Below are positions 23,532 to 35,209 of a DNA stretch of 64,000 nucleotides, one piece after another. A program made the position numbers and the translations under genes. The DNA is from Mugil cephalus (lineage: Eukaryota; Chordata; Actinopteri; Mugiliformes; Mugilidae), in assembly GCF_022458985.1 (NCBI RefSeq), contig NC_061770.1, forward strand, positions 35,507,599 to 35,571,598, given 5' to 3'. Below the pieces are notes generated by a model. That model searched no databases, had not been told where the DNA came from, and saw only the letters and a program-made list of their open reading frames with translations. How positions within the stretch are numbered: the stretch's first letter is position 1; each line of letters begins with the position of its first letter.

Positions 23532-23552
23532 CTTTCTTTCTTTCTTTCTTTG
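23456..23552 (+). repeat. (TTTC)n microsatellite filling an intron
   Basis: TTTC repeats occupy most of the 128-bp intron between V exon 7 and its tail exon, parallel to the arrangement at 16128-16257. Confidence 0.95.
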
Positions 23553-23581
23553 TCTCTAACTGTCTTCTGCCTCCTTTCCAG

Positions 23582-23655
23582 GCAGAGTCCAGGTCCTGGA
23601 TGAAACGTCTCCTCTGATGCTGAAGAGTCAGTTTGATCAGGTTGTTGATCTTTGA
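23582..23655 (+). CDS. Tail exon after V exon 7, shifted C-terminus
   Basis: After TCCTTTCCAG the phase-1 frame reads [13 protein letters not shown]. It then departs from the tail at 16288: ATGCTGAAGAG here lacks one G present in ATGGCTGAAGAG there. The end becomes [11 protein letters not shown]-stop instead of Ala-Glu-Glu-Ser-Val-stop. One of the two is a frameshifted copy; the shorter form may be ancestral, but this is an inference. Confidence 0.6.
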
Positions 23656-24119
23656 TCATTGATCAGTGAAGGATCTGATGGACGATGGATGAAGAGAGGA
23701 GGACTCTCTGTCAGCTCCTGGTCCTGGTTTGAAGAAAGATGGACACACAGAGGAGACAGTACAAATATAAAACTCTCTCTCTTCTTCCATCTGGACTTCC
23801 TGGATGTAGGCAGGGTCAACCACACCTGGAGCCTAGAGCTCCATCTGGGTCAAGACTCAGTAAAGTCAAGATACTACAGGATCAGTGTTGACGACTTGGA
23901 TATGAATGTCAACGGCGCATGCTCTGCTGCAACGGCACTCTCTGTCACGCGTCCTGTCGGCGTCCCGTTTGAGTTGATGTTTTGTACTGTCTGTCGTCTG
24001 TCTACTGTTACTGTTCAGTCCGGTATTGTTCAGCCAAGCACCCAGGATGCTGATCAGACACAGGGCTTTCTGGGTTACATGCATGCTGCTATGGATCCTC
24101 AACAACAACTGCTCAGCAC

Positions 24120-25560
24120 TACTACCAGAGGTCGGCGGGCATAAAAAACTCACCTACAGCCGGGTAGAGCTTCTCCAACTACGCTCTTCCATCATCTTCA
24201 ACGTAAAACTGGCAGTCAATCTCCCTCCAGGAATCTGCCCGAGGAAAAGAGGCAGACGAGGAGGTGTACGCACCAGGCTGAGAAAGCGTCCCTTCAGACC
24301 CCCTCCATTGTACTGCGAAATGTACGCTGCTGGACAGAGGAGGAAACATCTGCGTCTTTATCAACAAGCGGTGGTGCGCAAACATCCAAGTCCTTCGCAC
24401 AGTGTGTACACCTGACGTGGACATGTTAACGCTGTCGCTGCGCCTGTTTCACCTCCCGAGGGAATTCCTCACCATCGTGATCAGCTGTGTTTACATCCCA
24501 CCAAGTGCCAACACTGGAGCAGCAGCGGAGCTGGTAGCCGAGGGTGCTAGTCACATGATGGCTAAATATCCTGATGCCCCGGTGTTCATTCTGGGCGATT
24601 TCAACAGCTGTAGACTCAGCTGTGTCATGCCATCTGTCCACCAGTACGTAGACATTTCCACAAGGAAAGACAACACGCTGGACTTATGCTATGGGAACAT
24701 TTCTGATGCATTTATCGGTCATGCACACCCACCACTCAGCTACTCCAATCACAATGTTGTTTTCCTGCTACCGCACTACAAGCCAGAACTGAAACACATC
24801 AAGCCACACGTCCACGTCCACCCTCTGGTCGGGGGACGCTATTACACAACTACAGAGGTCACTTGGTTGGACCACAGGGTGTCAGTGATCACGCATTACA
24901 TTAACTTCTGTATCTCATGCTATCCCTACCAAAACCGTTGGGAAGTACCCCAACTCCAAACCCTGGATCACCTACCACATTAAAAGCAGTTTGCGTAAGC
25001 GTAAGGACTGGACTACTGTCACTTCACTCAATAGACAATAGTCCATACCCAACATCTGGAAAACTTCAATCATCATCCCTGTACCCAAGAAACCACGACC
25101 CTCTGAACCAAATCACTACCATCCAGTTGCACTTACGTCCATTATCATTAACTGTCTGGACAAGCTAATCCTACACATCATCCTACCAGTAGTCAGTCCA
25201 CTGCTGGATCCACATCAGTTTGCCTACAGGGCCAGCAGGGGGACGGAGGATGCTGTAGCATGCCTCCTCCACCCCCTCCTTCAACATCTGGAATCACCTG
25301 GCACCTTCACATCCATCCTCTTCATAGATTTTAGCTCGGCCTTTAACACAATACAACACCACCAGATGATCAAGAAACTCTGCCACCTCAACATCCCTCC
25401 ACTCCTCATCCCTCACCAACAGACTGCAAGCTGTAAGGAAAGACACAGTCACCTCATCAACCATCATTACCAACACCAGAGCCCTGCAAGGTTGTGTCCT
25501 CAGCCCTTTCCTCTACAGCCTCTACACAAATGACTGTATCAGTCCGTGTATGGTACCAGC
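24120..25560 (+). mobile_element. Broken non-LTR retrotransposon (APE endonuclease plus RT)
   Basis: Frames show a LINE N-terminus (YSRVELLQLRSS, CPRKRGRRGGVR), APE-type endonuclease blocks (YIPPSANTGAAAELV, PVFILGDFNSC, SYSNHNVV) and then RT blocks (LFIDFSSAFNTIQ, LQGCVLSPFLYSLYTNDC) in other frames. The DFN motif of the endonuclease is present. Repeated frameshifts and loss of the YADD region make it a pseudogene. Confidence 0.85.
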
Positions 25561-27060
25561 CCTCCTGAGTGTTGGTTGTCTGGCGTGTGTATATGTATAT
25601 GTTGTATAGTGTCTGGTGGTGTTTTGGCTCAGTGATTGGTGATGTTTTTGTGTTAGGAAGCTGACCAGAGCGGCATAAGTAGGAGGCAGATTCAAGGCCG
25701 TTTGTTTAGAAAAAATCACCGCAAGGTGTTTATTTACATGTGTTTCCAGCTTTGTTGTAGCAACAAAAGTATATACAACAGATGAAAAGGTAACTGAACA
25801 GTTAACTGAGTTGAACTAAATAAAATTCAACTTAAATCATGTTTAAATTGCTACACCTGATCAGCACACTGTTTCCTCCTTGACAGACAAAAGGCCTCTG
25901 CTTAAATAACCTCTCCTCCTCCTAACCCAGCCTCCCTGGCTGTACCACTACGGGAGGAGACTCCACTGGCTCCTAATACAACAATTTACAAAGCTAACCT
26001 CTGACCTGACTACAGTAAAACACCTTCATCTGCATTACCGATGATCCATATTTAACCAAACCTTCGTATAATAACAAATAAACCTAAATAATACTTTTTA
26101 GTAATTTCCCTTACCCTTACCGATTTGGACTAGTCCAATGACCTGCCCCCAATCATGTCACCTGAGTAGAAAAAGCAGGAAATATCGCCGCACTCCCTCG
26201 TTTGACTCTGGCCACATGGTGAGTATGGTAACACAATTGAATATCAACATAACTTATTTTAACAAGAAGTAAATCAATAAACTATAACTAAATCTAAAAA
26301 TATGTGTAAGTGTTTATTTTAACCAAGATGTTGAGCTATCAAATATATCCAAACATAATACAAAACACAAACAAACCTGGAATAGTCTGTATCTGCAAAA
26401 TGGTGATTACTGATGGGAACATAGCTGAAACAAACAAGTATGGTTAAACTAAACTAAAGATGGTAATAATGAGACAAATGGTCTGACCCACTTTGTCACG
26501 AAGTCCATTTTCAAAAATGTTCATTTTTCAAAAAGATTATTTCTTCCATTACTTTTGCTCACCTAAAAATGCTGTGGTGTAATACAAACCGTGATATGTC
26601 CTAAGTTGTTTAACACATCTCGATGTAAATACCAGAAAATAAAAGCTGACATTCTGAACTCATTTTTTTCTCATACTCATCAAAAACAAGGGAATTTGCC
26701 TTCCTGTTCCAATACTTTTGGAGGGGACTGTACAGTGAGTCACAAAACATTCACTGAAGATACTGGAAAAACACATCACGTCACCCATTGGATTCTGAAA
26801 CTCAGACATGAAGCACAAAGGGCAGTGCGGTCGCCATGTTGGATTAGTTTTACTCCTCCCACACTCAGATATTCTGTGGTTGTGTTAGGGCGGAGCTAAA
26901 GCAGCCTGGACACTAAGACCCGCCACCCCAACTCGGCACTACCTGTTAGCTTAGCTAAACCTCAATAAAAAATAAACGAATGATTTAGAAAATAAATCAC
27001 CCCCTGTACTGTTGTCATGAATAGTGAAATAAGTCACTGAGACTAAAACCATTGTTGAAC
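25560..27060 (+). other. No host gene; Tc1 end inside
   Basis: AT-rich sequence with no supported exon. A decayed Tc1-like right end lies at about 26555-26733. Confidence 0.5.
26555..26733 (+). mobile_element. Right end of a Tc1-like transposon
   Basis: The end CCAATACTTTTGGAGGGGACTGTA is the usual terminal sequence of fish Tc1 elements. It is preceded by AT-rich subterminal DNA. No transposase coding sequence or left terminus was recognised. Confidence 0.6.
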
Positions 27061-27176
27061 CAGGCTGTAAACGTGTTTAATAATGCTGTAAATTTGGGCT
27101 CTTTACCATGAGGATCTATGGGGATTTGCTCCCTTTTGGAGCCTCTAGTGGCCACTCTATGAACTGCAGTTTTTAC
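27061..27176 (+). repeat. Left arm of ~110-bp inverted repeat
   Basis: The sequence from GGCTGTAAACGTGTTTAATA through GTGGCCACTCTATGAACT matches the reverse complement of about 29650-29764 with scattered changes. The arms enclose the small secreted-protein ORF and a hAT transposase remnant, 2.7 kb end to end. Confidence 0.75.
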
Positions 27177-27870
27177 ACTTCCGTATGATTCTTATCTTCT
27201 TCACATAAAGTCACCAAATGAGTTGGCTGACCATGACAGGTCGGCTCCATGTCAGCAGATCATAGCTTCTCCTTCGTCTTTAGATGATCCCTTGAGATGC
27301 CACAATCTATCACATGTCATGAGCTAAACAGGCTACAGTTAAAATTAAAATTGTATTGTGATTATTTTTGTAGTTTTATTGCTGATTGTCTGCTGAGGGA
27401 GGGACGTGAACTCAGAGGTTCTGGACTGGGTCCCTGTCCACCCATAGTCTCTATACACAGACGGTAGTGATGGTTACATGACTGTTAGGAACTTAACTGT
27501 CAAATAAGAAAACACCCGAATAATTGAATTCATCAGTTTGAAATTCATTCAAAGCAGCACGAAAGAAATGAGGAAATCGGGTTTAGAGATGTCGCCAGTT
27601 TGATATTTTATTTCACGCAACAAACACACAAAGTCTAGGGTGACCACATTTGAGTTAGGGCACAGAGACCATGAGTAGGACTACAACTCCCTGCGCCTAT
27701 GACGCACAGGTTGTGACAAGCTCCTCCCCACCAGGTAAAATCAGACACAGTCCTCAACCTATGATTGTTGGTCCAGGAGCGTTAAGACTAGAATCAAGTT
27801 GAACAGAGTCAATCAAAGGAATAAAAAGTCGACCGCACTTTGCATGGGTTTGAACTTTTCAAGGTTCTCT

Positions 27871-27876
27871 TTTATT
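27871..27876 (-). terminator. Poly(A) signal overlapping stop codon
   Basis: On the minus strand the stop of the small ORF reads TAAATAAA, so AATAAA shares bases with the TAA stop. If used, cleavage 10-30 bases on would leave almost no 3' UTR. Confidence 0.4.
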
Positions 27877-28268
27877 TATATTCTCGTTGTGATCGCCGGG
27901 CTGACGACACCAGCCACTTTCTTCTCCTTCTGTTCGCCACAGGTAGAAGCAGTCACCTCCAGCTGAGCTTCCTCCACTGTTGGAGAAAAGTTTCCAGGTG
28001 AGCAGCACTCAGAGGATACAGACAGTCTGTCTCCATCAGTCCTGGTGTCACTGGAGCAGCAGTCCTTCTGAAGCACGGGCTCTCCGTTCTCCTCCATCTG
28101 GTCACACCAACAGGTTTGAACCGCAGCTCGATAGAAAGGCGGAGGGTTGGCGCCTCCGATCTCTTTGGCTGATGTCTCCTCTCGGACACGAATGGACGAG
28201 TCCTTATTAACCGGTCCAACGCACCAGAAGAGGATGGCGAAGACCAGCATAAGTCGTGCCATGATCAT
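27876..28268 (-). CDS. Small secreted Cys-containing protein, unrecognised
   Basis: An intact 130-codon ORF starts Met-Ile-Met-Ala-Arg. It has a clear signal peptide core (LMLVFAILFWCVG) with likely cleavage soon after. The mature part has seven cysteines in the pattern CWC, CC, CC, C (QTCWCDQ, QKDCCSS, SSECCSPG, ASTCGE), an Asn-Phe-Ser sequon and many acidic and Ser/Thr residues. Codons are GC-rich at third positions compared with the AT-rich surroundings, which favours real coding. I recognise no family. It could be a fish-specific secreted factor, the first exon of a longer gene, or a captured gene fragment. No intron is needed, and a poly(A) signal abuts the stop. Confidence 0.6.
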   Translation of the reverse strand: MIMARLMLVFAILFWCVGPVNKDSSIRVREETSAKEIGGANPPPFYRAAVQTCWCDQMEENGEPVLQKDCCSSDTRTDGDRLSVSSECCSPGNFSPTVEEAQLEVTASTCGEQKEKKVAGVVSPAITTRI

Positions 28269-28397
28269 CCTTCTCTGTGTCTAGAAGAGCAGTTGATTGC
28301 GTGGAACCCGAGTTCTGATGCTGAGATGCTGGAGTGAAGCCTGGAGAGTCCGCTCTGGTTAGGTTCAGGCCAGGGTGGCCCTTCTTTGTAGCCGCTC

Positions 28398-28493
28398 AGC
28401 CGCGTTATTGTCCCGGGTTAAGACACCCATGATAGGGCAACACCCGTAACACGGGACTATAACAAGACGAGTAGCCCTTATAATAACGCGGCT
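28398..28493. repeat. Imperfect palindrome upstream of the small ORF
   Basis: AGCCGCGTTATT (28398-28409) and AATAACGCGGCT (28482-28493) are perfect 12-bp inverted arms. A second nested pair, GTCCCG and CGGGAC, lies between them. The structure begins 130 bp upstream of the ORF start. It may be a small inverted-repeat element or a regulatory site. Confidence 0.7.
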
Positions 28494-28929
28494 CCATTCA
28501 CTGTGGAGGAGATTGTTTCCGAGAAGACAAGAGGATCACAATAAAAAAATAACAAGAATATTAATAATACTAAAAAATAAATAAATAATGAATTAATTTC
28601 TGTATTTCTTAGTAATTTAGGACTGAGCTTTGTCTTCACCGTCATTATCGCCCTTTTTATATTTTTTTTTTTCACAGTCTACGATGGAGGAAGCCCCTGG
28701 TCCCTCAACAGGAGAGGTTGACCCTGACAACCTGTGGGGACTTCTGGTTGTTTGCATTAGTTTGTATAAAAATCACCTACAGTAGATTTCACCTTCTTCT
28801 CTTCTGATTTCTTGCAGGTGTAACTCAGAGAGCCTAAAATGCTACGGCCGAAGCAACAGAAGAGGTTCAGTGGTATTAGTCTGAGTCCTACCTCTCCAGA
28901 GGAGAAGACCCTTTGAAATGCTGGCATTT

Positions 28930-29106
28930 AAGAGCAACCATTTATCCAAACCTGTACCAGCTCTCCTAACAATACTTAGACAAGCCTGCAGCCTCTGTGC
29001 CTTGTGAAAGGGTTTTCACCAAAGCTGGAGAGGTGACAACCAAAAGAAGAACAGACTAAAGGCCAAGTCAGCTGAAACGATCCTGATTTTAAATAAAAAT
29101 CTTTGA
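28930..29106 (+). pseudogene. hAT transposase C-terminal remnant
   Basis: Frames read AASVPCERVFTKAGEVTTKRR and, after a frameshift, RLKAKSAETILILNKNL and stop. This is the dimerisation-domain end of hAT-family transposases (the S-x-P-x-E-R-x-F-S/T pattern). Everything upstream is lost or unrecognisable. Confidence 0.8.
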
Positions 29107-30400
29107 ACCACCCAAACCTCCTTCCCAGTTTCACAAGCATTTTCTACAACCACTGTCACCAAAGTCCCTGGTTGCACAAGCATTTCACCCAGAAGCATAT
29201 ATCTAGAACATACAGTATTGTATGAAGGCACAACCACACAAGCATATTATTATTTTCTTGAAATCATGTTCACTTTTTTATTTTTCATTTTGCAATTCAA
29301 AGAAAAACGCAAGTGCCAAAATGCCACCTTCCATTTGCCGTTTCATGTGAATGCTATGTATACTTTTATCCAGCAGATGTCGCCACATTTAACCTTTATG
29401 CCCTCCTCAAATGTGCTGCCTTCTGGACACCTCTGTGGCAAAAATGTACACACATAACGAATGCATCATGAAATCCTCATACATCAGTATTTTTCTCTAC
29501 TTTTTTTTCATAAATCTCATAAACAACTTTAGACCTGTTTCATACTCCAAAAAAGTTAATACTTTGAAAGACCCTTTAAATGGCAGTCTATCCTTATTAT
29601 CATTCTTGTTATTATTTAACAAAAAACAAAAAAACAAAAACTGAACTATTTCCATAAAATAAATGCTATAGTTCATAGAGTGGCCAACTGAGGCTTCAAA
29701 AGGGATCAAATCCCCATGTTACAAAGTCCAACTTTACAGCTTTATTAAATGTGTTTACAGCCATATACAACGATTTTAAAGATAAGATTGTAGAGATAAG
29801 ATGAGTTTAGAATGATTGGTAAAAACTGGAAGAAGAAAGAAAACCGTCAGTATACGTCAGTAAATAAAAACAATAAAAAAGATTTTGAGTGTTTATAGAA
29901 ATGTTTACTTTAAATGAGAAAATACAACAAACCAGCCTCTATTTTAAGGTGTAACAGTGTACGACTTTCAGTTGAAATTTGTTGAAAGTGAAAGAAGAAT
30001 AAAAAGACACAGCGCCCACTAGTGTTTGGATATGAAGGTTATGGTCCCACAGTGCCTTAAATGAACCTTCAGAGAATGAACATGGACCTTGATCAAGTGA
30101 ATTACACATGTTTTAACAGAGACTTGTCTTCAACTTTAACTATATTAAAATAAAAGTAATTATAATTAAAATCTATTTTTATGGATAGGAATGATAGAGG
30201 ATTAAGAAACATCACAATTTCTGCATGGATCAGTCTCTCTTTGCTCTAACATACAGTTAGAAAACAGCTTTGGCTCATTGAGGTATGAAAGGCATGAAGA
30301 TTATATTCTGTCTTCACTGGAAAGTTTTTACAGCGTTATGATTCTTCTTTTGTTTCATACAAACATGTGTTCATCTAACAAGTGCACTGCCCTGATGATC
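29107..30400. other. No recognised gene
   Basis: AT-rich DNA including the right inverted-repeat arm. No exon seen. Confidence 0.5.
29650..29764 (-). repeat. Right arm of ~110-bp inverted repeat
   Basis: Reverse complement of the 27061-27176 arm, sharing GTTCATAGAGTGGCCA, CTTCAAAAGGGATCAAATCC and TTAAATGTGTTTACAGCC. The outer edge is about 29764. Confidence 0.75.
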
Positions 30401-33400
30401 ATATTCACTTTTAAAATAAAGCAGAACACAAAAAGAAACTCCAGTCTGGTCCTCTGGTTTGTAAATGTTTTATTTATTTTGTTCACATTTGTAACAACAG
30501 AGTTATCATTCAGACAAGAAAGCAGTGATCACTCTTTAAGGCGTTAGACTGAGTTCAAAGGTTAAAGATACAGTATATATAGAGAAAAGCATGCATCAGA
30601 TGTGTTTGTGTAACGTAGCGTTAGGCTGGAGTACAGAGTGTGAATGTGACGAGTAGCTTCACATGTCAGATCAGTCTTTGGATCGTTGGCCAAGAAAAGT
30701 GGCAATGTGACGTGAAAACATGGGGATCAACCAGAAAGACTGTCTTTACGCAGCTCGATGGCCACGGGAGGCGGTTGACTTGGATCATAGCAAATAATTC
30801 CTCAACTTTAGATGCATCGGTCTCTCTGACCTGAGGAACCAAGTCACTTTAAAGTCAAGAACTAAACTGGAACTGCAAACAAATTACTTGCGACTGCCTC
30901 CCGGCACAACAGACACAACCAGTCCACTCCTGGATGTGGTTCGGCTCCGCTACATTTGAATGAAATAGGTAGAAAAAGCCAAAAAAAAAAAGCAGCACAA
31001 GGCAAATTCTATAAAGTGTAGAAAGGTTTAGGCTTCAGCAGTGCTCGTAGTATATGGTACGACTTCATCGGGTCATCGAGAAACTCACAGCAAAGGATAT
31101 TTTTAAATTGTGTAGGATATTAGCTAAAGGGTGCGTCTGCAGATTCCTTTGCACCCTTTAGTATATACACTACTCTTTTTTGGTTTTACCGATTTTTAAT
31201 TTAATTTAATTAACTTTGAGAGGATTTGTGGCACTTTTAGAGCCATGACAAAACCAACTCTGACATCATAAAACTTTCTGTTTGTTTACATTCCCCTTGC
31301 TTAAGTCTTGAAACACACAACAAAGGTGCACCCGTGCTTAGCTAGCTAGCTACATGTATGTACGTTTTATGTATGTTTCAGGCCGCGCTGTGAGAACAGT
31401 TGAATCCGCTTCGTCGCATATCGCTACATATTTTGAGCCGTGCTATCGCTGAGGCCTGCACCACAAGCTAACCGGGAAGCAGTTAGCTATCTACAAAAGC
31501 TACGTTATTAGGAAAGTCGAGGAGCCTCGGCAAAAGAGCGTAAAAAAGAGGCGTTGAAGAAGAGTATGAACAAGGCTTCGGTAAATAAGTCACCATTCAC
31601 TGCTACTGGCACAAAGACAACTCGAACTACAAGGTACAGGGGTCACAACTTTCAAAAAGCACTCGTCAGCGCGCTATTTAAGACCTCGAAGGTGCCTACA
31701 GCTGCTAAGGGCACGGTTTAAACGTACATCTTCTCACTGGTGTCCATTTCAAAGACTACCAGGACCTATAGGCGGAAATACTAAGGAGAACCTTCTGGTC
31801 TTTAACTAATCCTCTAAAACATTCTGATACTCCCTTTCTGATAAGATATTCGGGATCCAGACACATCCAGAAGAACTGCAACTTTCGCATCATTTCAGTA
31901 TTTTCACATAATATTTCCCCGTCAACACTCACGTCAACACAAGCTGTGTAATATCACTTATGGTGGATAACAGTGGAGTACTTCTTCTAGGGCTAAAGCT
32001 GTGAGGTTAAAACCACGACATTGCAGCAGTTCATCAGCAGCATGTGTTCTGACACCAACATTCCCCCAACATGGGAAAAAGGTAACTTCAGATAGAGGGC
32101 AAAGAAATGCAACAGTACTAGTGCCTTTAAATGTCTGTGAGGGATCCAAAAAGAAAGAGATCTTTGACCTCCTGAGACCCGAGCTTGGTCTGCATTTTTA
32201 ATTTCTCCAAGATATTTGGGATTAGTAGGACCTAAGTATAAAAACTAAGCGTCATCTTTGAACAGGAAGTAGCAGTTGTGGACAAAAACAATGTCCTCAT
32301 ATATGGACACTGGGATTATTTCATTATGTATTTCATAATAAAGTTACCAATATGAAACAAAATATAAAAATGTTTATGATAATACCTGAACATGGCTGAG
32401 CAAAACCAGAATTGTGAACAACTAAGTCCCAACGTACTCAATCGAGTAGTACACATCAGTAATTAGTAACTGTAGTAGTTGCTAATTAGCAACATTGTAG
32501 CTCGTTGCTGTTGATAAAATTTGTTAATTTTGCTCGTCATATCAAACTACAAACGTTAATAATCATAAATAAATAAGTTTTAACCTTTGCTACCACTAGA
32601 TGGCAGAGTAAAGCGTCCACTAATGACAACAATGGGTTTAAATGGAGCAGAATAAGCTGCATTAAAAGCTAAAGCTTAATGTCCCCACATGAGGACACGG
32701 GGTCTCAGGAAGTAAAAAAAAAAAAAGATTCACAACTAAGCTTACGGTTGTTGTGTTTCTGTGAAAGGAATCGGTTTATGGAGCAATCTGAACAATGATT
32801 TACAAAAAATTACATATTTAAAAAAACATTAAGTTCACATTTACATTTAAAATAACAGTTTAAGTCAGTATGTTTAGGAAATATAACATGTTAGTTTGAT
32901 TGTCCTACCCATTGTGTAGTCATGATTGCATTGTATCTTGGGAACTAAAATGGAAACGGGGCAGATTATAACAGATTGTCATTAGAAAGTGACTTTTCTT
33001 TCTGTCAACGACACCAAATCAGCCTTTTCTGTTTCTGTCCGTGAGTCTTGAAGTGCAAAAAAATTAAAAGAAGATCCCTCCAAGATTGACATGCTGTGAA
33101 GTCTTAGCTTTAACTGAGTTCCTACTGTATCACACTATAAACACCCAGTCCTTTAAGAGAAATATGACGCTCCTCCAGGCTACAATCATTTTACAAATAG
33201 TCCTTAAAGGCAAGTGGAAACAAAACAACACACGTTATTTTAAATATGCGCCATATTCTCCCTTCTGAATCCAAATAAAGCGATGCATGTTACATCCCAC
33301 AGTGAACACCTGCAGTGCTGATGTTAAAGCTCTTTTTGGGGGGAAAAGTCCCGGGACTTTAAAGGACTATTGAATAAGCACAATATGCACAATTAATAAA

Positions 33401-35147
33401 ATACATACAAACGTCACATTTTGCAGGATTAATAAGTGGAATCAGTATCAAACTTCCTATACGGGTGTTGAGCGTTTACACGACGGATCACGACAGCAAG
33501 AAGCTACAAAGGTCTGTCACCTTCCACGGCTCCAGTTTAGATTTCTGAGCAAATAGCTGGACAGAGAATCAGTTACAAAAAAATGTAAAAAACACATGCA
33601 GTATTCTATTGAAGAGAAATAAGTTATTAATTGTGAAAGCTCATGACTGTAGTTTATCTGCTTTGCTTGAAATTACTACTACTACTACTACTATAATGAG
33701 ATCTAGTGAGTAAATCCACCTAAAACCGGGTTTAATTTACAACAAACGACTCTCTATGAACCCAGGGCAGCTACATATGGTCTGTGTATGAATTTTCAGT
33801 TCAGAATAATATATAGAAAAACAAACAAAAAAAATATTTTAAAAATCAAAAATTTTAATTCTTCTATAAACAGAAAATAAAATCCCTAGGAGACAGAAAC
33901 ATTGTTATATTGTGCAACCGGAAGTTGTCGTTTTCAAAGTAAGAGCACGTATGAGGATTGCTCTGTGTAGCAGGAGTTGATGGACATTGTTTTTTGAAAA
34001 AACAATAAAAGAGTCTCAGTGAAGCTGACACGACAGCAGAAAAACTAAGCTGCATATTTCAGGTAAAAACTAAAAATAACTGCATATAATCAGGGAATAG
34101 TTAGCTACTAGCTAACATTACTCTGATATGCTGCAGAGAAGTTTTGTTTTGCGATAACGTCAAAAATCACAGTACGATTCCAAAGACACTTAAGTCTGGA
34201 CTAGTCTATGGAAACCACACAGAAGTCATATATGTGGGCTTTCTTTCCAGAAACACAGTGTCGTCCTCAGCCGTGCTCTTACTTGTAAAATGACACGTAA
34301 ATGTAAAAGGAAATCGCCTGTTTTTTAAAGTTTTTTTTTTTTCTCAACCCTGATAAAGAAAAATACCTTTAAACTTAATTTAAATTTTTTTCTGAACTGA
34401 AAATGCAATTACCAAAACATACCTGTGCCCAGATGGGGTTCTCTCTCCGCAACATACAAGAGTATTAACTTTATTTATTCATTTATTTGTATTTCTTTTT
34501 TTTGTCTTTTCAACACAGCAAAGTACCACAACTGTAACTACAAGCTCACAGTAAAAAGGAAAAAAGAAATACCACTCTATTAAACTCTACTGATTGTTGC
34601 AGCCTGTTTTAATACAGGCTATACATACAGTATGTAGCACATGAGCTCTTACTGTATATATTCAGGTGAAGAATATATATTTATTACTTTCTACTGGGTT
34701 TATTATCATCAGAGACTAGTCGGCGTCGACTTTAAAAAATGAAAGACAACCCTCTAACTGTAAACTAACACTGTTAGTGGTCCCCAAACTAACAATAAAA
34801 TACTATGTACATATAACACTTATGAAGGGTCGAAAGAAATTCAGTGTAGATGATAGAGGCAGGTGTAGAATCCCGTGCAGTGATTCACATTTTTCCTTGT
34901 TTAAACTTAAACAATCTGTCTTTTTTTGTATTTGTGTTATTTTTCTACACATTTACCTTCTCGGGGCGACAACATGCAAGTCACCATTAGATTTCTGTCG
35001 ACTAACTAAGACGTCTCATCCAAAGTTTGATCCTGCTAAACGACTCCCTCTAAGATCTGAGCGTCCAATCAGATTTCAGGGTTGCTGTGTGTGTTTGTGT
35101 ATTTGCGTGAGGGAGGGTGGAAGGTGTGCACGGGTGAATAGTGTGCG
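30400..35147 (-). other. Gene-free stretch, probably includes CD99L2 3' UTR
   Basis: About 4.7 kb downstream of the CD99L2 stop with no recognised exon and few obvious repeats. Several TTTATT words on the plus strand (AATAAA on the gene strand, for example near 34470, 34680 and 30470) could serve as poly(A) signals. A long AU-rich 3' UTR is plausible, but its end cannot be placed. Confidence 0.35.
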
Positions 35148-35209
35148 TTACACGGCTTTCTCATCGACAGGAGGCTCAGCGTTGGGAGGCTCTAGGAGGG
35201 TTTGTTGGG
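35148..35209 (-). CDS. cd99l2: cd99l2 last coding exon
   Basis: Follows GTCTCTGCAG. Entering in phase 1 it reads [19 protein letters not shown] and stops at TAA. The Asn-Ala-Glu-Pro-Pro block aligns with the end of known CD99L2 tails. Confidence 0.9.
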
